A stretch of DNA of 64,000 bases from positions 70,403,393 through 70,467,392 of the forward strand of contig OV884059.1 of the NCBI GenBank assembly GCA_930367215.1. Reading direction: 5' to 3'. The translations under genes and the position numbers were made by a program. Of this stretch, positions 47,416-58,022 are shown piece by piece; the stretch's first letter is position 1; each line of letters starts with the position of its first letter. The stretch is from Pollenia angustigena. Taxonomy: Eukaryota; Arthropoda; Insecta; Diptera; Polleniidae. The notes under the pieces are model-generated. The model did no database searches. It had not been told where the DNA came from and saw nothing but the letters and a program-made list of their open reading frames with translations.

Positions 47416-47757
47416 TTCAAAGGAGAGGAAGTCCTTATCCCACGAATTCCGATTATTCCAACTGACCTTCCATTCCAATTAAAGCGGATTCGGTTCCCCG
47501 TTCGATTGGCATTTGCAATGACAAACAATAAATCGCAAAGCCAATCAATAGAAGTCTGTGGGATTAATCTCGAATATCCCTGTTTTCCGTACGGTCAGCT
47601 GTACGTTGCATGTTCGCGTGATGGGAAACCGTCTTTGTTATTTGTTATTTGCCGGAAAACAAATCGAAAAACATTGTTCATCAAATCGCTCTCTACTGAT
47701 TCCATTCAAATAAATCACATTGAAAATTTAAATATTTGTGTTGTATTATTACTCTAA
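47416..47757 (+). pseudogene. Helitron helicase C-terminus
   Basis: GEEVLIPRIPIIPTD, FPVRLAFAMTNNKSQSQSIE and PYGQLYVACSRDGKPSLLF are the conserved final Pif1-like helicase motifs (V and VI) of Helitrons. Q-to-S change within the AMTINKAQGQ motif and other changes mark decay. Stop near 47757, 55 bp before the Helitron end. Confidence 0.85.
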
Positions 47758-47846
47758 AGTTTGTCTGAAGGCTTAAAATTGGGACGAGGCGAAGTTCGTC
47801 GGGTCCGCTAGTATAAATATATATTCGCCTCTACACACATATAGTC

Positions 47847-48085
47847 GGTCTCACGTAGAAAGGCCCCAACTCGATGTTTTTCGAAATTGAGTTTTTTAGT
47901 GATTCCAATACATTTCCGACAAATACACCTCGTCACAAAAATTTAATACCATAGCATCAAAAATATCAGTTTAACAAGCAATTGAAGAAGCCATTTTACA
48001 TTATGATACATACAGCTTCTATTATGTTTTTGCCTTCTCCTGTAAAGTTGCATTTATGTGAGTTAGGGTCTTTCTACATGAGACT
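47847..48085. mobile_element. About 240-bp inverted-repeat MITE (GGTCTCAYGTAGAAAGG ends)
   Basis: 28-bp imperfect inverted repeat; one arm recurs alone at 52468-52495. Target duplication unclear. Confidence 0.6.
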
Positions 48086-48087
48086 AA

Positions 48088-48229
48088 GTGCCGGTTCACA
48101 CACGTCAAGTTTGACTCGTCAAGTCTCGAGTTTTTAGGAGAGAGGGGAAAAGAAATGGCATTCTTTTTTCCCTTCTCTCCTAAAAACTCAAGACTTGACG
48201 GCTAAAACTTGAAGAGTGTGAACCAGCAC
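48088..48229. mobile_element. 142-bp Harbinger-type foldback MITE
   Basis: Ends GTGCCGGTTCACAC and GTGTGAACCAGCAC with TAA on both sides (48085-48087, 48230-48232). Inner arms with AGGAGAG/CTCTCCT make a strong hairpin. Ends resemble those of the MITE in the Jockey RT. Confidence 0.75.
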
Positions 48230-48740
48230 TAACGATATACAAACTAAGAAAAAACTTTACTTGCCAGATTGAAGTGTTATAAAATTGATGCCAGATTAAA
48301 GTTTAAAATAAATTTATTGACGGGATTAAATCGTCAAAACCTAAGTGACTCTACATTAAAAATCGTCAATCGTCATTTTGGTAAATTCACCGAAAAAATC
48401 GTCAAAATGACGTAAAATCGTCACATCTAACATCCCTGGTTGTGTTCGTGTACACGCAAAATAATGTTCTGTTTATTTTCGAACACTGATGTAGAATCCT
48501 CTCACACAAATTACTATTTACTATTTTAATTTTGTTTTTATAATAATTATAATAAAGTTTTATAATAACACGATTTTATAAGTTATTTGTATTTACATCG
48601 TTCATTATGTTCTTTGACTTTTCTTAAAAATTGTTTTTACATTCTTCTTAAAAGCTTAAAATTACCCAATACCTATTACAATTATAAAAATTCTTTAATT
48701 ACGTGTATATTTACGACAAAAGTAAGGAAATTAATTAAAA

Positions 48741-48867
48741 TAACCGGTTGGTTATTCCAAAATTACCGGTTTATTCGATATTAAAACAGATATTTAAAAA
48801 TAACCGGCTTGAACAAAATAAAAAATCCGGTTAAACCGGGTCGAACACTAACCGTCCGATCTCCCTA
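48741..48867 (-). mobile_element. Solo hAT right end (AACCGG boxes)
   Basis: Several AACCGG boxes, ending CCGATCTCCCTA; same family as 32250-32385 and 55690-55829. Confidence 0.5.
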
Positions 48868-49262
48868 TGTATATAATACATATTGTAAATAATGTCTCTT
48901 AACAACAAAATTCAAGAAAATGTTACTTAAATTTGATTGATTTGCTACAACAGCATCGTAAATATTTTAACACTCTATTTTTTAAATCTTTATAAAAATA
49001 GAATTTTGCGAATTTTTTAACAAACATTGTATTTTGTATGATAATTATAGTTTTGTAAATGTATGTATGTTTATTGAATACACTGAAGGTCATAGAATAA
49101 TGGGTTTATTCCTCTACACTATTTTACATAATACAAGATAAAATTCAAAATTTGAGTAGGAGGAGTCTGATGTAAAGAGACTAATTTTTTTTATTTTAGT
49201 TATAAAAATTGGTTTAAATATTGCTAATTTGAATATTGTAAGAAATTTTTGAAAAACTTTAA
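48868..49262. other. Gene-free AT-rich stretch
   Basis: Nothing recognised beyond simple A/T runs. Confidence 0.5.
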
Positions 49263-49264
49263 AA

Positions 49265-49459
49265 CAAAGTTTCTATGTCTGGGGGTTTACCACGTGAAAT
49301 AACACGGCCATTGAATTTGTGGCGCAAAAGAGCCATTGTTTCGTTAGCACGATTTTTCCGAAAATCACGAAGTGCACGGTATGCATTTTGATTTTAACGC
49401 CAATTTTCATAATAAGCCCGAATAACTTTAACGCGTTGATCGATTGTTTATCTTTCCAT
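49265..49459 (-). pseudogene. Mariner-type transposase N-terminal helix-turn-helix fragment
   Basis: Minus-strand frame with TIDQRVKVIRAYYENW, NQNAYRALRDF and later HKF and ISRGKPP blocks, matching the first DNA-binding helices of insect mariner/SETMAR-like transposases. Stops and small deletions break it. A terminal box TTCAACATCAGCCCTTTAAA at 49538-49560 matches the element at 31172, so both belong to one family. Confidence 0.72.
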
Positions 49460-49559
49460 GGTTTAAATTGAGTTAGTCTGAAATTGAGAAATGTCAAATA
49501 ATATGCAGAAAAAAACCGACGTTTAGGTGTGGTTCACATTCAACATCAGCCCTTTAAAT

Positions 49560-50148
49560 TTAATTTATAATAATTTTTGTCTGCATTAGAAATAAAATTG
49601 AATAAAAAGATCAGAAATTTTATCATTTAGAGTTTTTGCATTTTTTTAACAATACTTATCTCTGTTTCAAAAATATTTAACGGTGTTGGGAATTTATTCC
49701 TGTAACATTTTTTTACTAGATTTGCTGTTTGGAAATGAAGCTGCAAAATTTAGTTCTTGAATTTTATTTTGAGTAAGCTATTTTGAATATAGAATTGTAT
49801 TTCTACAACCTCAAGTTTTATTTTATTTGTTTTGAAATTTTGAAATGTCCAGCAGAAATCAATTTCAAGATTTTGTACTGAAATTTTGCTCTATACGCCA
49901 ACATATGACGTATAGAGCAAAGTGGCACCAAAAGGTTTTGTTTAAAAATATATAGAGCAAAATGGACACTATTCATCCCTACTATGAGGCTAGAAAGCCG
50001 AAAACTGACTGCAGAATTAAAAAATTTGGGGTCGAAACCTAAGGTGGCGTTCTTAACTCAAAATTGTCGAAATGGCGTATGACGCACATTAATGTTTATG
50101 AACGAGTCAAAGGTGTTAAGCCCCCATTTTTAAGGAACTAGTCTGATA
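49560..50148. other. Gene-free stretch with a short palindrome
   Basis: Only a 10-bp-arm hairpin GCTCTATACG...CGTATAGAGC (49888-49918) followed by repeats of TATAGAGCAAA stands out. Confidence 0.45.
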
Positions 50149-50490
50149 ATGTCAAAAGTAGTTGCATTTACGGTATTCTTGCTATTAGTCAATTTAAAAA
50201 TACAAAAAAAGGTTACAGCGGGTAGATATCAATACTACCTGCGAGTTTTTCCAAAAAGTGAAGTTAATATAGTATTGTTTAACAGTTGCAATCCTAAATT
50301 GGTATCTTCGAATTTAAAGAAAAAATGTGAAGATGGCTGGACTTTTTTTACGGCGCCAATAAAATTTTTTGTTGCGTCAGCACGCAATTTTGAAACCGAG
50401 AACTACTTTTGTTTCTGCAATAACTATGCGAAAAAAATAGAGACAAAGTTAGAAGCAAATTACATGTACGCTTGGGACCGAAAATTATGA
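50149..50490 (+). CDS. Hypothetical small protein, possibly secreted
   Basis: 113 codons. N-terminal hydrophobic stretch (VVAFTVFLLLVNL) could be a signal peptide; the remainder has four Cys (NSCN, KKCE, FCFC) and many basic residues. I do not recognise it. It lies about 170 bp upstream of a hammerhead-like core, so it may instead be part of a degraded retroelement. No introns or promoter seen. Confidence 0.25.
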   Translation: MSKVVAFTVFLLLVNLKIQKKVTAGRYQYYLRVFPKSEVNIVLFNSCNPKLVSSNLKKKCEDGWTFFTAPIKFFVASARNFETENYFCFCNNYAKKIETKLEANYMYAWDRKL

Positions 50491-50660
50491 ACCTTTTGTA
50501 AAACAGCAATTTAGACAGACATGCACAATTACATGTGACTTGAAAAGTTGACAACTCAGATGTAAAAAACTTGTCGTGTACATGAACCTTTAAAAGATTG
50601 ATGTTTGACTAAAGACTGGCAGTAGCTGCAGTGGTGCAAACGGTAGAACTGCAAAGAATT

Positions 50661-50690
50661 CTGATGATGGGAATGCGGTTATTCTTGAAA
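50661..50690 (+). other. Hammerhead-ribozyme-like core
   Basis: CTGATGA, then a 6-bp stem GGGAAT/ATTCTT (two G-U pairs) closed by GCGGTT, then GAAA. All conserved core bases are present. An ACATG box 140 bp upstream could pair after GAAA as stem III, but the cleavage position there would be G, which is unfavourable. A second hairpin GTTCGG/CCGAGC follows. Confidence 0.45.
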
Positions 50691-50793
50691 CATGTAAGTT
50701 CGGCCTAAGTCCGAGCCAGTGTTCAGTAAAAATAAGAATATTGAAAAAAAATTTAATTAATTTAATGTTGTAAAATTCCTTACTTCATAAAAA

Positions 50794-51609
50794 TCTATAT
50801 ATATAAAATTGGATGTGTGTGTGTATGTATGTAACGTATGGACTCCAAAACGGCTGGGCCGATTTTGATGAAATTTTCAGGGAATCTTCAGAATATTCAG
50901 GCGGGTGACACTGTGAAGTCTGATTTTTGGTCTGGGGGCGGAGGGGCGCGGCAAAAACCATAACTTGAGAACGGCTTGACCGATTTGAACGATTTTTTCT
51001 TTAAAATGATCGCCATGGTCCACCTTAGGTTTTTACGGAAAAAAATTTTCCCCGCCCACTTTTTTCGATTTACCTAAAATCAGAAAACGGCTCCATCGAG
51101 TTGACAAATTTTTCTTTCAAATGTTCGTATTAATCAACTTTAAGTTTTCATCGAAAGAAAAATTTACCACGCCTACTTTTACGCCCACTTTTCCTATTAA
51201 GCGCATAACTGAAAAACGGCTTGACCGATTTGGCCGATTTTTTCTTTAAAATGATCGCCATGGGCTAACTTAGGTTTTGCGGAAAGAAAATGTTGCCCCG
51301 CCCACTTTTACGCCCACTTTTTTCGATTTACCTAAAATCAAAAAACGGCTCCTTCGATTTGACTAATTTTTCTTTTAAATGTTCGTATTATTCCATTTTA
51401 CGTTTTCATCGAAAGAAAAATGTATCACGCCTACTTCTACGCCCACTTTTTCTATTAAGCGCATAACTTGAGAACGGCTTGACCGATTTAGGTTTTTACG
51501 GAAGGAAAATTTTAAAGGCTGTAAATTTCGTTTAAAGCTCAACTTAAATCGTCTGGTAATACCACACTAATGTTTGCTTGGGGCCAGCAACGCGGACCGG
51601 GTCAGCTAG
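50794..51609 (+). mobile_element. Complete non-autonomous Helitron
   Basis: Begins TCTATATATATAAAATTGG, ends ...GCGGACCGGGTCAGCTAG, and lies between A (50793) and T (51610), as Helitrons insert between A and T. The GGGCCGATTTTGATGAAAT phrase near the 5' end is typical of insect Helitrons. No coding capacity. Confidence 0.85.
50968..51490. repeat. Helitron internal tandem repeat, about 250-bp unit
   Basis: The phrase ACGGCTTGACCGATTT recurs at 50971, 51216 and 51474. Units differ by substitutions and small indels. Confidence 0.8.
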
Positions 51610-51853
51610 TAATTTAATAAAAATTAAATCGCTTACAAAAACTTACACAAATTGGTTGCGGAGTGAACCTATTATCTACTTGGCAGTTTTTTGACCAAAT
51701 GTATCTGACACTAAACTTTATATTAGGATTCAGCGGGGAGACAATTTTACATAAAGATTGGGTGTCAAATTCAGTTGGTCATGATTTTATTTTTAAATTT
51801 TTCACAAACTCATTTTATATGACTAAAAATCATGCTACTTAAATATATATATA

Positions 51854-52067
51854 CAGGGTGGGGCAAAAGTCACGAAGGGGCTTAAAACAGTCATAACTTT
51901 TTTAATTTTAATTTTTTAATTTTTTAATTTCGCTGGATAACGTTGTAACCTTCCATAATTAATCTCCCAGATTTATTTTACAAGTCCTAAAAAGAAAAAT
52001 AAAAAAAAAATTAAATTAGAAAAGTTATTAATTTTTCAAATCCCTTCGCGACTTTTGCCCCACCCTG
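51854..52067. mobile_element. 214-bp Tc1/mariner-type MITE
   Basis: Ends CAGGGTGGGGCAAAAGTC and GACTTTTGCCCCACCCTG with TA at 51852-51853 and 52068-52069. Confidence 0.8.
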
Positions 52068-52902
52068 TACATATAAAATATCGATAAATCCCACTTTAAG
52101 AAAGTACTTTAGTATGCCCAAAACATTAACAAATAATTGTAGCAAATTGGTCTTTCAAAGATTCAAAAGACTGTTAGAAAAAGAAAAGAATTCAGTACGA
52201 AACTAAAATCCGAAATTAAAAATGCTCTTATAGTAAAATTTGGTCTGTAATAGTTTCATAGGACTAGAAATCACTCTGACAAATTTTGTGAGGACTAATC
52301 CATAGCTAACCAAAGGTCCCGTATAAAGCGTACTTTTGGAGAAGGTTTTAATGCGACTTAAGCCGCAACAAATTATAATATTGTAAGGTCAGTTTTTAAA
52401 CTTTCCAGACGACAAATTTAAATAATAATTGCATAATTCATAATTTAAATAAATTGTACATATCGTTGGTCTCATGTAGAAAGGCCCTAACTCACATATT
52501 TTAAACCATCAATGAAATAGTATTCTAATTTTAAAATAAATATATGTACATGTAGGCGGAATTGTTTTGTTTACAAACAAAACATTTCGTATTTTGTTTT
52601 TATTGACAAAGAACGAAAACTGTCCACAGTATTCTAGATACGTAATGAGTCAGCATTATTAGTTACTAAATATGTAGTATACAAATATTTTAATTCGATA
52701 AAAATAAATTCTTGTTACTTTTATGGTTCCTAAACAATTTTGGTATGATCGTGATTATTTTGTTTAATAATAAAGATGATTGTTTAAATTACACCTACTG
52801 TTTTTTTAATTGATCCGAAATGATGTGACAAATATAGTAATTTATATACATATGTTTGTAAAAATAATTAGTATTGTGGTTTGTAAAATGTACAAATTGA
52901 AA
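52068..52902. other. Gene-free stretch
   Basis: Holds one copy (about 52220-52345) of a module tandemly repeated at 55880-56300, and a solo MITE end at 52468-52495. No gene seen. Confidence 0.45.
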
Positions 52903-53925
52903 TGTAGGCATTTCCAGCGAAAAGTCTACTATTTGTAACGTAAAGCCAGCAAGCAAATAATCTTGTATTTTTAGCTCATGTTGTTCAAATGTTGTCCTTT
53001 TTGTTACTAAATGTAGAGCTAGTTGCGCTTTACAAAAAAATATTCAAAAGTAAATTATGTATATAATGTAATTCCAAAGTGTTGAACGTGACAGTCGTAC
53101 GCATCAAAAATGCAATAACATTTTAAGCAAAAAATATTTTTACGTTCTATTAACCCGTAAATTATAGCACTAAGGAAACACTGTTATCTATGCTAAAGTT
53201 TATGGAGGGCGCGATTCTAGGTCAAAGATAATGGCAAAATAAGTAGCGGTTCGAACGTGAAAAAACCAGAAGTAGTTTTTGTGGCCATGCACAAAAAGGC
53301 ATAATTCAGCGAAACCTGGCCCAATTTTTTAGTAAAACAACTTTGAGAATTTTACGTAGCAATGTAACATTACAATGTCTTGGTTTGATTCCAAAATCTT
53401 CTGTATTTTCTTTTTTTTTTAACCCAAAATCTGGGTCGATACGTGACATTTCGAACGTGAAATTTTTTCCATAATAATAAAACTGAATAATGATCAAAAT
53501 AAAATAAAAATTTACCGTTATTCCGACTAACATATTTCTCTTTGAACTCTTCCTTAGTTTACAGACCATGTAAGAAAATTTTTTTGGGATAATTTTTATC
53601 AAATATCACCTCTTTTAAGAAAGATAAATATTAAAGAAAACATACAATAAAACATTTTCACAAATAAGAAATTACGTTTGCACAACTTTGCAGTCTGATT
53701 GTTCATCTAAGTGAACAAATTTATGGGTGAATTTATAAAATTAGTAAAATCTGAATATTTCTCTATAACAATATCGTAAAATAATCAGCTTTTAATAACT
53801 TTTAAATTTTCGGTCACGGTGGACCTTTTGACGGAAATGCCCATATAAAATTTTTTGAGAAATATTTTTAATTACATGCTGGCGTAACGTTACAAAAAGA
53901 AGACTTTTCGCTGGAAATCCACATA
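52903..53925. mobile_element. 1.0-kb TIR element (GGCATTTCCAGCGAAAAG ends)
   Basis: About 35-bp imperfect inverted repeats containing TTTCCAGCGAAAAGTCT. Short frames inside have no known domains. The phrase GGAAATGCCCATATA at 53838 also matches the end of the 10651-11408 element, so the two are probably related. Confidence 0.55.
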
Positions 53926-54183
53926 TTTACAATAAGCAAGTGTACGAAAAATTGTGTGTTCTTAGAAATTATGATTTTTTTTGTAAAAATAAGTTAGTGA
54001 ATTTTTTTTTTAAATATTTGTTGCTTTATTTCTTTTTTATTATTATTAAAATTAATTATCAAAAAAGTAGAAATGGTTGGTTAATGTTTAATAGTTAGCA
54101 TAATTGTATTTTCATAAAACGTATGACAGACTTTACGGAAAAAGAAGAAAATTTCGCTACAATTAGCTCCAAAAACCTACGTA

Positions 54184-55001
54184 CACTCAAAAGAAAAATC
54201 AATCCAAACGTACTCAAATCAATCCGAAGCGGTATTGATAGTACGGATTTTCTTGAATCAAGTACAGAAAGATTGAATTAAGTACAGATTTTCAATCGCA
54301 AAATACTTAAATTATCCATATTCGAATCCGATTTCGTACTTGAAATAAACCGAAAATGAGATTGATTTAAGTAAAACTAAGATTGAATCAATCTCAAAAT
54401 GTGCTTGATTCAAGAATTATAAAATTGTTTTAATCTGAATTCTTACTTAAAATATGTAATCCGAAAATGAGATTGATTTAAGTAAAACTAAGATTGAATC
54501 AATCTCAAAACGCGCTTGATTCAAGTATTATAAAGTTGATATTATCCTGAACTAGAAACAAAATTATATACTTACTCGTATTACACCTTACAGAATGATA
54601 AAATACCAACATAATGCCCGATGTGTTTTTTTCTTTATAAATCTTATGTACATACATATTTAACCAAAAATATAAACTAAATGAGAAGCAAAAGCTCAAA
54701 TTTACTTTGTAACCCTTCGTGGTACACATGAGTCTGGCCGGACCCTTTTTCAATGTGTAAAGAAAATCAAAACATGCGTAAGCCGGAGGGTTAAACACAA
54801 CGAAAAGTTTAATCTTTATTTTACTTGATTTTATAATTTTATACTTATTTTAAGAAATTCCGGGATTGATTTTCGAAAGTAATCCCATTAAGGATTGTTT
54901 TGAGTACGTTTTAGTGTTATTCGTACTTGAATTTTTGAGTACGACTCGTACTTAAAGTAATCATAAAAAACTTGATTTATCCCGAGTGTTTTTCTTTCTG
55001 T
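54184..55001. mobile_element. TIR element with internal 113-bp repeats
   Basis: Imperfect ends with CACTCAAAAGAAAAA and (reversed) CACAGAAAGAAAAA next to TA. A unit beginning CCGAAAATGAGATTGATTTA occurs at 54349 and 54462, each with an ATTGAATCAATCTCAAAA palindrome. No gene recognised. Confidence 0.5.
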
Positions 55002-55059
55002 GTAGATATTGAGTTTCTATTGAATTGAAAACAGCATTATGTCAAACTAATATCTCTAA

Positions 55060-55210
55060 TGCTGGGTACACACTATGCAACACATTTACGCAATCTAGTG
55101 AATTAAATTCATTTTCATTCATTCCAGATTGCATCAACATCAAAATGATTTGATATTTTGAGGTTGCATTGAAACAGATTGCATGTAGATTGCACTGTGT
55201 GTACCCAGCA
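55060..55210 (+). mobile_element. Solo Harbinger-type MITE, same family as in Jockey RT
   Basis: Perfect 14-bp ends TGCTGGGTACACAC/GTGTGTACCCAGCA, TAA on both sides (55057-55059, 55211-55213). Opposite orientation to the Jockey copies. Confidence 0.88.
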
Positions 55211-55227
55211 TAAATAACACTGTTGCC

Positions 55228-55340
55228 TAGGGATGAAACGATACCTCTTAGGTATCGATACTTTTACTCGATATGGTATCGCTCGCAAAGTATCGATACC
55301 TACTCAGTATCGAAAAAAAGTATCGATACTTGTATCGGTT
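55228..55340 (+). mobile_element. Solo hAT left end (TAGGGATGAAACGATACC)
   Basis: Ac-like end followed by six or so GTATCGATAC boxes in both orientations. No right end matched. Confidence 0.5.
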
Positions 55341-55461
55341 TATATGATAAAATAATAGAAAGAAGCACTTATAAACTCTCTTATAAGTGTTTTAGTACTA
55401 TACAATACAATAAGAACTACGACCCATAAGAATTTTTGTGCAAAACGAAAAGTGTAAAAAG

Positions 55462-55552
55462 CACAGAATACACAGAACTGTAAAAAGTGACGTGTGAAAA
55501 AGGCCCAAATCAGTTGCGAGGGCAGCTTTCGAAGAAAGAGACAGAAAGACAT
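55462..55552 (-). mobile_element. Truncated relative of the 480-bp hAT-type MITE
   Basis: CACAGAATACACAGAACTGT and the next 70 bp match, reversed, the right end of the element at 15930-16409. Confidence 0.75.
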
Positions 55553-55689
55553 ACGTTTACTCCACTCTGAACAAAATGTTAAACATAGATCATTTCTGTG
55601 ACGTCATTCTGCCGACGTTATTGCTTATGTTTACAAATACAAATTGCACGTATAGACGTAGGGTAAGGAAAACGTATATAAATTACACA

Positions 55690-55829
55690 ATACATAAATA
55701 ACCGGTTTATTTTACCAAAATAACCGGTATATTTGATATTCGAAAAATGGACATTTTAAAATATTCGACTTGGGCAAAACTTAAATAACCAGTTAAAACC
55801 GGTCGAATACTCTCCGTTCGATCTCCCTA
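55690..55829 (-). mobile_element. Solo hAT right end (AACCGG boxes)
   Basis: Repeated AACCGG boxes ending CGATCTCCCTA; see 32250-32385 and 48741-48867. Confidence 0.5.
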
Positions 55830-55879
55830 CTGTGGATAGTTGGTTTGAACAACCACTAATTCTTTTTTAACTTTTATAG

Positions 55880-56300
55880 TGGCTGCGGAACCCTCTTTAA
55901 ACGACTAAAGAATTTGTTCGGTCATAGTTTCTAAAGACAATAAATCATATAATTACATTTTGTGAAGATCGGTCCATAATTTACCATAAAAAGCACACAC
56001 TCGGAAAAAACTTTAGTACATCTAAAACTGTAACGAATTGTAAAAAATTTTTAGTAAAATTTCGTCTTTCATAGTTATATACAATAGAAATCATAATGCC
56101 AAATTTCGCGAAGATTGGTCAGTAATTGACCATAGGCACTATGTGAAGCCAACTCTGGGAAATTATAAAGCGTAACTTATATAGTTACTGTGGGGAAATT
56201 TGATCTAATTTTGCTTTATGTGGCTAGAAATAACGCCATGCAATTTTGTGATTACCTGTCCATAATTTACCATAGGTCCCACATAAAGCGAACATGAAAA
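55880..56300. repeat. Degenerate tandem array, three units of about 130 bp
   Basis: Each unit has a TTAGTAAAATTT-like start, a tract like TAGAAATCA, then CCATAATTTACCATAGG and ACATAAAGCG. Another unit is at about 52220-52345. Strongly diverged. Confidence 0.55.
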
Positions 56301-57985
56301 TTAAATTATTATGAATTACCTGATAAAAGGTTAAATTATGTAATAAACTTTACATTCCTATTTTATTAATAGAATTTACCGATAGCAAAAGGTAGGATTT
56401 AGTTATGTAAATTTAGTGAGAACTTCTCGCATCGAAAAGTTGTAAAGCAAAATATTCCATCGTTTCTCGAAAAGTGAGAAAAAAGTGTATCTGTAACTCA
56501 TGTCGAAAAGTATCAAAAGAGATTACGTCGTTACGTTATAAATGTCATAAAATTGCACTCGAAGTCGATGTGACATTGCATACGTTGAGAACGCCAGTTG
56601 CACATATCGTTGACGGCGTCCAAAATTTACAAAAATTAAAAAACCATCGGATATACCAAATAATGTAAAGTGCGACTTTAATGTTTGTTGTTTGCAAACG
56701 AGCTTTGAAAACATTCTTATATAATATAAAAATGTATAAAGCAAAAGAATTAAACAATAAAAAAAATGTGCCAAGAACAAAATATTGTTATTATTATTCT
56801 TTGTATTTTGCATTTTTAATTGTTTTTTAGTGTTTACATTTTTTCTCGCCCCATTTTTATTCGTGAGTTTGTTTGACAGTTCAAAGCGGGAACCTCTCTC
56901 ACAAAAATGTTACAGACACAATTTTTCTGTAAATTGACGTGACAGCTAGTACTCGCCAAAAAAAAAGTAACAGACACAGTTAAGTGAGAAAAACAGCTGT
57001 TTGTTTCATTTCACACATTTCAATCGAAAAGTTTCTCGACGCGAGAGTTACAGAACATGGACACTGTTTTATTTTTTATAAATAAGGACGTTAAATTTTA
57101 TTATAATGCTATTATTTTTAAGCAAATAAAAAAGAAGCAATTCGAAAAACTTTTTTTTACATTTGTGCGAACGAAAAAAATTTTTCAATTTATAATAATA
57201 AATAATTCGATTAATAATTTAAATTATGTGGAAATATCAAAGAAAAGAACAAACAAGCTTTGTGACTGGTTTTAGATGACGTTTATACGAAACAAACCTT
57301 TAGAACGCGGATTCTACACCACCCCATTGGAAATTTCTATTTGACAGATCGCTAGGTCGGTTTGTTTTGTTGAAAATGTTTTGGCAATAGAATTTTCATG
57401 TTTAAAAAAACTCTTGTCGCTCTTATTAAGGTAGCTCAGGCTTAAAATAAAATTCGAAATCTTTTGTTGTGGATTTTTTTTCTACTGTTAATAAAAAAAT
57501 TAAAATAATATCTAAGTCGCCTTTTTTATTTTTTTTTATAGTTATTGGAATTAAACATTTTTCATTTTTTCGAATTTATTCTATGAGCTAAATTTCAGTT
57601 ATGTATTTTATAAAGCTTTTTTGTAATAGTGCTATTCCTACAATTTTTCAGAAATGACTTTATACACTACCAGACTATTATATTGTATTTTCTTTTTACA
57701 TTTTACCTTAGCCTTCCGTTGGAATTATATTTTTTATTCTTTATTCGTTTGAACATTCGAATAGAACTAAAAAATTAAAAATCATTATTTTCGTAAAGAA
57801 GCAAAATTAAACTTAAAAATGTAACGTTAATTTTGTCAAAGTAAATATTGGCTACGTTTTGTTGCAACAGTTCATTATAAACTCCCACACATACAACAGT
57901 GTGCCTTTTTATACAACCATGTGCTTAACTGCTATAAACTGCTATAATTTCTTATTAGATTTTCAATACACATGTTGTGTCGAAT
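56301..57985. other. Upstream intergenic region of HspB8
   Basis: No gene supported. Contains repeated TCGAAAAGT/GTGAGAAAA phrases (56400-57050) in both orientations, suggesting a decayed TIR element, and at 57553-57716 a truncated copy of the MITE at 9441-9650. Confidence 0.45.
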
Positions 57986-58022
57986 AAAAACACCATACCA
58001 ACTAAAATACAAAACAGTCTGA
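57980..58022 (+). promoter_or_regulatory. Possible HspB8 core promoter
   Basis: A near-initiator ACAGTC at 58014-58019 with an AATAAAAA tract about 30 bp upstream as a weak TATA-like element. It precedes an A-rich leader typical of fly 5' UTRs. Inferred from position. Confidence 0.25.

Larger units (their letters stand above)
45478..47812 (+). mobile_element. Helitron relic, 5' truncated
   Basis: Helicase fragments at 45483-45976 and 47416-47757, then the classic 3' end: a GACGA...TCGTC hairpin followed by GGGTCCGCTAG, with T as the next base (47813). The 5' TC end and Rep domain are missing. A 1.44-kb hAT interrupts it. Confidence 0.85.
45268..48438. mobile_element. hAT element (CAGTGATGTTAGATG ends) hosting a Helitron relic
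   Basis: Ends CAGTGATGTTAGATG and CATCTAACATCCCTG (reversed CAGGGATGTTAGATG), flanked by GTTGTGTT (45260-45267, 48439-48446). Both subterminal regions contain repeated ATCGTCA boxes. No transposase of its own is seen; the interior is a Helitron remnant plus MITEs. Confidence 0.85.

Noticed and set aside
48741..55829. A single hAT running between the solo ends
   Set aside because: Ends lack matching 8-bp duplications and both face the same way.
55228..55829. One hAT from TAGGGATGAAACG to CGATCTCCCTA
   Set aside because: Flanking 8-mers differ (CTGTTGCC versus CTGTGGAT) and the subterminal boxes belong to two families.
56474..56668. 64-codon Cys/Lys-rich frame
   Set aside because: No recognisable zinc-finger spacing, sits in a decayed repeat; likely chance.
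57738..57770. Possible heat-shock element upstream of HspB8
   Set aside because: Only GAACATTC (two units) is in register; three are normally needed.
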